From the NCBI GenBank assembly GCA_027924585.1, contig BSBM01000826.1:15330001-15394000 (forward strand): a DNA stretch of 64,000 bases, given 5' to 3'. Source of the stretch: Larix kaempferi. Lineage: Eukaryota; Streptophyta; Pinopsida; Pinales; Pinaceae. Within the stretch, counting starts at the first letter, position 1, and each line of letters begins with the position of its first letter. Below are positions 55,901 to 64,000 of the stretch, piece after piece. The notes under the pieces are model-generated. The model saw only the letters and a list, made by a program, of their open reading frames with translations, was not told the DNA's origin and made no database searches. Position numbers and translations under genes: made by a program.

Positions 55901-57880
55901 ACTGCATCCTGGTTGAGATCCCCATGTTCACGTTCCCTCTAGGTAAGATCCATCCATGCCAAAAATGTTTATTTTAGTCACGACACAACTTTTTCTTACC
56001 CTTCCTATGAATTAACCTTCAAAGATCATATCAGGTGCGAATCATTTGCACCCTATTTAATATACAGGTGCATATTTCTAAGTAATTCACTACCTGACAA
56101 TTCATTGCCGGCCAATGCACAGATTGGGTTTTAGAATGAAGAAACACAACCAATTTTGGTGCTAAAATGATGAAATAAAGCATCAAAATGAAAGAGGAAG
56201 GATAAGGAAAATACTTGGAGGTGACGAAATTGGATTTGGTGTCCTGAGGCATTTGGCTCTCCAAGAGGTAAAAATCAAAGTGAAAATGTTTTTTACAATT
56301 TATTTTCACACATATGTTAAAATGTTTTGATTTTACCGACTTTAAATAGTTTTAACCCTAGTTTTTGCACCAAGGTTATTACTAATGCCACCTTTTGTCT
56401 AGTATTTATCATTTTGGATAGGTAAACATGAGATAAGGTGTCATTTTGTTCCAATGGTGGTCCTTTTATAGTTTTTTTTATTATCTAAAACTGGCATATA
56501 TTCTAGCTCTTTCCCATTATGTACATTTGCATTTAGACTTGCCATCTTTTTACACCTTAGGATCACACAACATGGAATTGCAACATTAGCCCTCTGTTCT
56601 CAGTATAGTCATATGTTTTCCATGTTAGAGCTTACCAACTCATGGGTACTCTAGTTAGAAGCTCGTTGTCATTTGGTGCCCATGTCAAAATTGTGTTAGG
56701 TGCAAGAGTCCCTAAGTAGCCCCGCCATGTCATCGAGATGAAGCCTCATGAATCTCTCTATATTTCATTCTATCTATTTACCCAAGGACTTCTCATACTT
56801 TTTCATTTTGTGATATTGCATTTGCATACTGCTACTTGTGATTTTGAGTCTAATGCTCGATGCAGTTACCCTCTATCCATTTTCCACCAATGCGTTTTTC
56901 TATGCTTTCTCACCTTTGCTATCTATTGCAGTTACATCTTGCTACCCTTACCGGAGAAGACATGCTTCAAAAGCATCCACATCCCGCACATCCTTTTTTT
57001 GCATTTTTTGCATAGGTATGTTCCATGCGCTTGGAACTTAGTTACATGCCCATGCAATGCTCGTCGATTCATTGATTTTAAAAAGAGAGGGAAGGGAAAG
57101 ATATCCAATGTTTGTTTAACAGTGGCAACAAGTCGATTCTCCTTGAACATAGACTCGGTTTTTGAGTCTATCAACAAGTTGGGTTGTAATATTTGGACTT
57201 AGGATTTAAACCTTAACCATAGAGTTGTTACTCCTCCATTTGATTACTCTTCCAATCATATGGATAATTTGTTAATGTCTCCTACATTATAGATTTACAT
57301 CATTGGTCCATGTGCGTCGAAATATTCCCAAGTCACTTTTGTGTTGTGCTCAATGTTCAAGGATATAAGCCTATGTCGTCCATTCTGCAATTTCTTTGAC
57401 CTCATATGCCAGTCATTCCCTAGTATCAGTTTTTTCTCAACATGTATCATTGTACTCAATGTTCAGACTTGTGCTTGTGTGGAAGGTTCCCATTGACTTC
57501 TCATAGGCAAGTTGTGTCTTATCGATGATGACTCATCTACTCTAAGGAATTAACCTAGAGTCATAGCACCCTGGCCCTATTTACATCGTTGACATATAAC
57601 CTTGTACTAAACATAAAAAATTCATCATTGGTCACTAATTAGGTGGTTTCCCTTAATGTTTGACGTCAAGAAATCTATTCACATTTTGGGACTCGAGATG
57701 TACCTTGGATTCCATTTTCATTATTGGTGGAAGTCCTCGCCCTTGTTAATAGCTTTCATTATTGGTTATTGATCAGGGCGTCTTTTTTGTACACCATTTT
57801 CATCTAGTGCATGCAACAGACTTGCTCAGTGATCTGTTCTACAAAACTTTGTCCCGGTCAATTCGTAAAACAAATCAATC
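55901..57880 (+). other. 3' region of element D, no gene seen
   Basis: Short frames only. Partly alignable with 47200-48800 of element C (for example CCTAGTTTTTG-CA-AAG near 56360 against 47320, and the GGTGGTTTCC block near 57640). The 154-codon frame at 56738-57202 has no recognisable content. Cut at 57881 by an LTR; no 3' LTR of D seen. Confidence 0.45.
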
Positions 57881-58549
57881 TGTAATGTCCCCATTCAAAT
57901 AAATCTCAAAAGAGAAAATTCCACCAATCTACTAGTTTCCTAGGTTGGGGTGGAAACATTAGATTTGGAATAAGGAGACTATAAAACCCCAAATGGAAAT
58001 TAGATTGACATAAATATATTAAAAGGGGTTAAATAAATATTTATGATAGGAAAATAAGGTGGCACTTGGTCATGGAGACACATTGGTGGTGTGGGACCCA
58101 CATAAAGCTAGATTCCTCATGCCACATGGCATTCTATTCTCACCCATTCGAATCCAAGGTGGAGTCTAATGATCTTGGGGAGTTGGAAGGTCAATATACT
58201 TGGAATGACTCAATGAAGTTCGAATTGGAGTGGAAGGGTAACTCCCATGGAAGAGGAAGAGGCATTTGAGAGATATTGAGACACTTGGGATAGATTCCCT
58301 AGCTTCTATGACAACAATGATGAAGATGCTATGACACTTATGACACAAATAAGACCTGAATGCTGACATCTGACATATATGACATGTGAGGGCTAAAAAT
58401 AGCCTCCAAGAAGGTGCATAAGGAAGTTAGGGCAGCCAAAGAGACACCCATTCGAATTGATGGAAGATGGAGACTAGGAATTGTTGGACAAGTGGCACAC
58501 ATTTGAATCTCTTCCCAACTTGAGTTGGCATGAGGATTTTGGAAGGAAT
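57881..58549 (+). repeat. LTR segment, TGTAATGTCCCC family, copy 2
   Basis: Matches 51624-52288 nearly base for base, including TATAAAA (about 57979). After 58549 the two copies diverge. It may be the start of the 5' LTR of element E, whose PBS is at 60649, which would make that LTR about 2.76 kb; this is not proved. Confidence 0.75.
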
Positions 58550-59590
58550 TCGACCCATGTAGGACTTGAGGAGTGTGAGAATGTGTGAGATGGACATTAA
58601 ATGAGGAAAGAGGAAGAGATGTGAGAAGAATATTTGGAGCAGCAAGAGAGGAGTATTTTCCTAGGAGGGCACAAATCCTGAGAGAGAGAGAGAGAGGAGG
58701 CACAAAATAGAGGAGAAATTTGTTGCATAGAAAACTAGGAAGGAGGACCGTATAACATGTTGTACTGTACGAACCTTAGGACATTAATTGAGGGTTGTTT
58801 AGCACAAAAAATTGAGGCAAGTTGATGTTGTTGGAGAGGTCGTACTACTGGAAATTGGTACAGAAATCGAGGCATATTTCTGTAAGTGTTTTCTTGATGT
58901 TTTGGTGATTGTACAACAAGTCATACAGTAATTGTATGTACTGTACTTTTTGCTATGTGTTTTCTGAGTGTGGTGGCACGAATTTCAAGAAATATTTGGT
59001 GAATTTAATGCTAAGAATAATTGTTATAAATTTCCATCATTTGTTAGCTCATCAATGAAAGATTTCCTCATTTTGACTAGTTTTCCCCTTAGGGTGTTTT
59101 TCCAGGGTCATTGACCAAAATATACTGTGTCAAAATGTGATTTATAGTATGTTGTTCCAGAATTATTTTTCCATTGCAAATTTCTTGTTAACATGTGTGT
59201 CTCAACTTACTGTTATTTGGAAATGTGTGCATGAGTTATGCTTTAAATTTTTCCATGAATATAGAAGACTGAAATTAGAGTACTGTTAAGTGTTTGATGA
59301 TATATGTGACTACGTTTAAGTATATATGTTAACATATAAGGAGTCACATGGTAATCACCTATTATATGATATGATATTATGTTAGGTGATTACGTGGCAC
59401 CACTTTAAGGGTGACATGTGGCTTGTACGGTGCTGACGTGGCACCACCACAGAGCGCCACGTGGCAGGTATGTATGGCAAGTGGAAATCCAGTTGGAGGC
59501 TGACATGGCAGGCTGAGATGGAAGATGAGGTGGACTAATAACTCATTGACACTTGGCATCCATGTGGGTATCCACATATTAGGTTTTGTA
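58550..59590. other. Non-coding, possible LTR continuation
   Basis: Contains an AG run (58681-58697) and, at 59390-59470, three ACGT-core sites (59392, TGACGTGGC 59434-59442, palindromic GCCACGTGGC 59456-59465). No gene. Confidence 0.4.
59456..59465. promoter_or_regulatory. Palindromic G-box GCCACGTGGC in a cluster of ACGT sites
   Basis: Perfect G-box core (CACGTG) in a palindrome, with TGACGTGGC 22 bases upstream and TACGTGGC at 59391. Plant bZIP/bHLH factors bind such sites. Activity is not shown by the sequence. Confidence 0.4.
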
Positions 59591-59949
59591 TCTCAAAATA
59601 TATTGGAGGCCAAGTTATTCGAACCCTTGACCTCTACCTCTGCTAAAGACTCCGCACCATCCGCCTACCCATCATTCCCGCCATTTGGTTCTTAACCATA
59701 TATGGTGGCACTACTATTTAAGTTTGAATGGTATGAAGTGTTGAAAAAGGGTCAGCCAAGGGATTAGCCCTCAGCCCCCAAATATTTGTTATATTTTATC
59801 AACCATATGCCATGTATTAAGCCAACGGTCCAATCCATAGAACCAACACATATTCAAACTATATAATATTGCCACCATAAACCTTTGTAACCACCAAAAT
59901 TTTGCCACAATACACCATATAATATGCAACAAAACTGTGATATGGGGAG

Positions 59950-60020
59950 AGGTCCGTGGGTTTGAACCCGTGACCTCCTCCCCCCTTTTCCAATCTCCTT
60001 AACCACTACACCAAGGCAAC
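59950..60020 (-). repeat. tRNA-like Pol III promoter, SINE head
   Basis: Minus strand A box TGGTGTAGTGG (60013-60003) and B box GGTTCAAACCC (59968-59958) about 45 bases apart, as in tRNA genes and tRNA-derived SINEs. It does not fold as a full tRNA (purine-rich stretch GGGGGGAGGAGG between boxes). The 3' end of the SINE is not defined. A weaker B-box-like GGTTCGAATAA lies at about 59618-59628. Confidence 0.5.
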
Positions 60021-60648
60021 CACATTTGGTGGTATATGGCATATAATCATTTTAAATCAAAGGCGGGATTTAGGGCCAAAAATGGAGGGTGTGGCCACCA
60101 TTTCGGGGCCCAAAAACATTATAAAAATGCACATTTTTTAGCCACGAAGGAGAGGGTGGAGAGCGCGTCCATCTTATGCAAAGATCCTGAGGCGTATGAA
60201 GGTACATAAAGTACAGTCCATACCAGTTCCGTACATCGCATAAGTGGTTTGTCTCATTTTGTGTGCCAGTGGAAACCTCAGGCAAGATAGGTCAAGTTTA
60301 TACTCGTTTTGCTCAGAATTTCGAGAGGACTTCAATTGTACAGTTTGTTTATGCATTTGACTGAAAAAATTCCGAAGTGACTCCAGGATTGGATGTATGC
60401 AAATTTTTGAAGACTTAATAAGATCGGCCTTCCCATTGGAAGTGGCCCGGAGATGTAGCCCAGAGGGGTGAATTTCGTTATCAGTTCTGGTCTACAATTA
60501 TGTGATTTGCATACCTATTTTATGTATTTATGTGCTTCAATTATGCTCTCTAATTTTGTCATTTAAATCCTTTTTAATGAATTTAAGCATTCAAACTTTC
60601 ACATGCAAAATAATGGTTATAAATATCTTGTCGTTTTCGGATCAAGTT

Positions 60649-60660
60649 TGGTATCAGAGC
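60649..60660 (+). other. Primer-binding site of element E
   Basis: TGGTATCAGAGC (initiator Met), four bases after a candidate LTR end ...GGATCA at 60644. Confidence 0.8.
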
Positions 60661-60689
60661 AGCTTAACCATTGCATTGTGAGTTTGTGA

Positions 60690-61709
60690 ATGTTAACAAG
60701 ATCAAGGATTAAACGTGGTGAAGGAGAAATTGAAGAGTTTGATCCAAAAATTGTTTCAATAAGAATAAAGAAAATGGCAGAAGAATACTAGCAAGAAGAA
60801 GATGAGAAGGATTTCCGCAAGGCTTTCTATCAGATGGCAGACAAAGTAGAAAAATTGTTTGCAGATTATCAAGAGAGGTTGGAAAAGAAGAAAACGAAGA
60901 AGGGGAAAGCAGAGAATAATGCTTTGGGAAAAGGAGGAGACCTTTCTGAGCCTTTTTCTCTATCTTCTTCTTCCTCTTCTGAAATATCTAGTACTACTTC
61001 TTCAAATTCAAAGAAACAACCTGAGAAGATTAAATCTTATTTACCTTATTTGAAACTTGATATTAAGTTTGATTTTCCTACATATAATGGTGAGCTTTAT
61101 ACGGGAAAGTTGGATGATTGGATCAGGCAGATTGAGGTGTATTGCAAGATCCAAAAGCTTGTAGATGATACTGTAAAGATCCAATTGGCTACTTTTTGCC
61201 TTGGAGGCACTGCACTCATCTGGTGGGAGAGTAAGACACAGGAAGGCATCCTTACAAAAGGTAAAATTATTTCTTCCTGGTATGAATTTATTGTTGCGTT
61301 AATTTTTTTTTTTTATCCATTAGGTTACATATAGCAAGCCATGATGGATTGACAAAACTTAAGGAAAGGTAAATGTCAAAATGTACATGAATATACTCAG
61401 GAGTTCAGAAAGAGAGCTTTAATTTTGGGTATACCTCTCTACACTCAAGAAACTCTTATCAATTTTATTGGAGGATTACATAGTTATTTGAGTCATACAA
61501 TACTTATGTTTAATCCTACTAGCCTGGATGAGGTATGTGTGCAAGATACACACATTGAATCCAAAGGGAAGAATGCTCGTGAGAAATTTTCCTCAGTTGA
61601 ATTCAACTAGTTGACAGAAGGCAAGGAAAAAGGGAAGAGCAAGCATACAACTACCGTGAAGAAACAAGATACACAACTTTCATGTTCTCATTGTTAGAGA
61701 GATGGACAT
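60690..61709 (+). pseudogene. gag: Ty3/gypsy gag of element E, cut by LTR 61710
   Basis: ATG 60690 (MLTRSRIKRGEGEIEEFDPK) is 30 bases after the PBS and in frame with the rest, so it is preferred to the ATG at 60834. A TAG interrupts at about 60789. A Ser-rich low-complexity stretch (60950-61010) precedes the capsid: FDFPTYNGELYTGKLDDWIR, FCLGGTALIWWESKT, VHEYTQEFRKRALILGI, ETLINFIGGLHSYL. A zinc knuckle begins CSHC, stop, RDGH at the right edge and is broken by the LTR. In-frame stops after 60834 are TAG, TGA, TAG, TAG. Confidence 0.88.
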
Positions 61710-63018
61710 TGTAATGTCCCCAGTTTGGCCCCATGGCATTAACACTATAAATGATGTAATATTGTTAGGAAATCATGGTGAGGAGCTCAAGGCCAAGGCC
61801 CCGCCATCGATTTCGTGATGCATATGGTTTGCGTGCTAGCAATGCACAGTGGAAATTCAAATAGCATGTAATATGCATTTTAATAAAAAATACCCACAAC
61901 TAGCTATGCAATGCAACAAAGAGATGGGGGCATGATTTCACAAGGAATTGGGAGGGAAAACATTCAAACCCTTGAGCCAATAGAGTCAAGCCAAGTGTCA
62001 ATGAGGAAACCCATCAAACCCTCAACTACCCATGTTGACTTTTGTACCCAACCATTGATTTCTCCCAAGAGTTGGTTGGGGAAGTTATTGCCTTGGGAAT
62101 GGGAAGATATGGCTGTCCAAAATCGGGTATGGGCAAGCCACCCTTCATGGAAAAACGTGTTGGTCTTTTTGGGCAAGAATAGAGCCACGAAATGGTTGCC
62201 TAAGGGATTATTCACCATGGCCTTGCTCTCTCACGCAGCTCAAGCTGCCTGGGCGTTTTCCTCCCTCGTTTTTCTGTGTCTCCCTTCATCTTTTAGCTGG
62301 GAAGGGGCGTTTTTGTGTTGGTTACCCGTGGGGAAAGAGAGCAGAACGTTTTGGGTCTTCCTAGGGGTCGTTTAGGCCATTGGAAGGGATCCTAACCAGT
62401 GGAGAGAAATCGGTTTTGCTCCCTGGGGTTGAAAACGAAATTTCACAGTTCATTGGGTGAACCACGAGCTGGGGGAACCAATGTGGACCCTGTTTTGTGA
62501 ACACCTCTGTTGTAAATGTGTAACCCTGTCAATAGTCGTTTTGTTGTGAGAAGGAAGAGTATGTTGGGTATGGGTGATGGGTAATCCATTATTCTGGCTT
62601 GGCTGAGATAAAAATGGTTATTGGGCAGTGGTTGAGCTGGAATGCCCCCTTTGTCCTTGTGAGAATCATGCCCAGCTCGGGGGTGGCCTTCGGACGGACT
62701 CAGTATAAGCTGTCGAAGAGCCTACGGTTGGGTGGAACGTTGCAGCGACATAGCTAGTTGCTTGGGGCAATTGAAACGAAGATAAGTGTTTCTGCCTATA
62801 TATTTATTTATGAAATGCTTTTATTAATGCCTGAAATCTTGAATGTATTCGAATGATTGTGTGGATGTTGTTTCCGCTGTGCATGATTGATTGTCTACAT
62901 CTGCACATTCATATCTTATTTCTTGTAATGAAATGAGTGGGCTAAATTTTGATTAAGAGCCCCATCGATTGGTAGTATGTTCCTTGCTTCGCAGTGGTCA
63001 GCAGGTGGGGACATTACA
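61710..63018 (+). repeat. 5' LTR of element F
   Basis: Starts TGTAATGTCCCC and ends GGGGACATTACA, a perfect 12-bp inverted pair, then a PBS. 1309 bp. It lies inside the zinc knuckle of gag E; the preceding five bases are GACAT. The 154-codon open frame at 61911-62375 is inside the LTR and has no recognised content. Confidence 0.88.
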
Positions 63019-63021
63019 TTG

Positions 63022-63033
63022 TGGTATCAGAGC
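63022..63033 (+). other. Primer-binding site of element F
   Basis: TGGTATCAGAGC three bases after the LTR end. Confidence 0.88.
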
Positions 63034-63259
63034 CCTAGGTTCAACACTACGGCTGTTGGGCCCTTCACGGAGATGTAAATCAGTGTGTGTGAACATGCAT
63101 TTTGTACTTGGAATTAAAACGCATTAAAAGAAACTGAAATGCATTTTGTGTGTGTACATGCATTTTGTATTTTGTATTTTGCATGTACAGGGATTAATTG
63201 TGAATCCATTGCATGGACTGTCGAATGATAAATGAATGAAAGATTTTGAATTTTCCTAA
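63034..63259 (+). other. Leader of element F before the tandem array
   Basis: Contains CATTTTGT/GCATTTTGTRT short repeats (63100-63190). No gene. Confidence 0.4.
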
Positions 63260-63584
63260 GTCGGGCTGAAAAATTCGTTTAAGACTGTTTCGAGGAGAAT
63301 TCCCGAATGTCTTCCGAAACTGCGGAAGCATTCGGTGAATTGCCCCGAAACTGCGGAAGCATTCCGCGAAGTTTTCCGCAACGCGGAGGAATTCGGGAAG
63401 TCACCCCGAAATTTGCGGAAGGAATTCCCTTCCGAAATTTTCGGAAGGAATTCTCTTCCGAAATTTGCGGAAGGATTCCGCGAGTTGTCCCGCAACGCGG
63501 AAAAACTCGGCAAACTGCTCCGAAAAAGAAGAAAATTTTCCAAGTGTTTTCGAAAAATTACATTTAAAGTTTGTTTCGGAAGGA
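63260..63584. repeat. Diverged part of the CGGAAG/CTTCCG array
   Basis: Irregular copies of CCGAAACTGCGGAAG-like and TTCCGCGAA-like blocks, with spacer variants (CCGAAATTTGCGGAAGG). These are the older flank of the regular array that starts at 63585. Confidence 0.75.
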
Positions 63585-64000
63585 GTTCGGGAAAGTCTTC
63601 CGAAACTGCGGAAGGATTCCGCGAACGGTTCCGAAATTGCGGAAGGAGTTCGGGAAAGTCTTCCGAAACTGCGGAAGGATTCCGCGAACGGTTCCGAAAT
63701 TGCGGAAGAGTTCGGGAAAGTCTTCCGAAACTGCGGAAGGATTCCGCGAACGGTTCCGAAATTGCGGAAGGAGTTCGGGAAAGTCTTTCGAAACTGCGGA
63801 AGGATTCCGCGAACGGTTCCGAAATTGCGGAAGAGTTCGGGAAAGTCTTCCGAAACTGCGGAAGGATTCCGCGAACGGTTCCGAAATTGCGGAAGAGTTC
63901 GGGAAAGTCTTCCGAAACTGCGGAAGGATTCCGCGAACGGTTCCGAAATTGCGGAAGAGTTCGGGAAAGTCTTCCGAAACTGCGGAAGGATTCCGCGAAC
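63585..64000. repeat. Tandem array, 62-63-bp unit, six full copies plus part, open at window edge
   Basis: Units start GTTCGGGAAAGTCTTCCGAA at 63585, 63648, 63710, 63773, 63835, 63897 and 63959. Copies are almost identical; length alternates 62/63 by one base (AAGAG/AAGGAG), and one unit has CTTTCG for CTTCCG. Each unit holds two short inverted repeats: CTTCCG-AAACTG-CGGAAG and TTCCG-AAATTG-CGGAA. High CpG content contrasts with the AT-rich surroundings. Confidence 0.92.

Noticed and set aside
56738-57202. 154-codon plus-strand open frame
   Set aside because: In the 3' untranslated part of element D; composition unlike coding sequence, and no counterpart frame in element C.
59950-60020. Genuine tRNA gene
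   Set aside because: A and B boxes are present but the stretch between them is purine-rich and cannot form the anticodon arm; no acceptor stem.
61911-62375. 154-codon plus-strand open frame
   Set aside because: Entirely inside the LTR of element F, no recognisable content, overlaps U3/R sequence.
63585-64000. CRISPR array
   Set aside because: Units are directly adjacent with no unique spacers, and the context is a plant retrotransposon leader.

Overview
The window looks like a stretch of nuclear DNA from a seed plant with a large, transposon-dense genome. It holds old, nested LTR retrotransposons of plant type (Ty3/gypsy and Ty1/copia), with plant-style PBS sequences, TATA boxes and GT-AG introns. 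No single-copy host gene, rRNA or CRISPR array is supported. The scale of nesting and decay would fit a gymnosperm, but that is a guess.

Layout. 1-3374: minus-strand LTR and leader, with a gag N-terminus at the left edge. 3382-16981: a complete 13.6-kb plus-strand gypsy element with 1.67-kb LTRs and target duplication CCTCC. It carries a leader ORF, a gag with five zinc knuckles, a pol with a second capsid-like domain between protease and RT, and a long third ORF behind an internal TATA box. It sits in the polypurine tract of a minus-strand element whose interior and 5' LTR are at 16987-21796. 21797-22130: a gypsy gag scrap. 22130-29150: tandem duplication, CG-rich repeat field, and an element with one unrecognised coiled-coil ORF (25141-28280). 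29185-35672: a complete copia element (TSD CAAAG) that lost gag and integrase and carries three tandem-repeat fields. It splits a gypsy gag that resumes at 35678. 35924-39164: a 5'-truncated minus-strand copia element.

40140-49812: a gypsy element (call it C) with protease, RT, RNase H and integrase, then a separate RNase H-like ORF, then an antisense gene with an 88-nt intron, then a 3' LTR. 50215-52998: degenerate element ends and two LTRs. 52999-57880: a second, older copy (D) of the C family, which keeps the integrase, RNase H-like ORF and antisense gene order. 57881-61709: LTR segment, SINE-like tRNA promoter and a gypsy gag (E). 61710-64000: the 5' LTR and leader of a further element (F), running into a hairpin-rich 62-63-bp tandem array at the right edge.

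The strongest points are the conserved post-integrase module of C and D (stand-alone RNase H-like ORF plus spliced antisense gene), the duplicated capsid-like domain and third ORF of the 13.6-kb element, and a decay signature in which most in-frame stops are TAG at positions where CAG is expected, as CHG-methylation-driven C-to-T change would produce.
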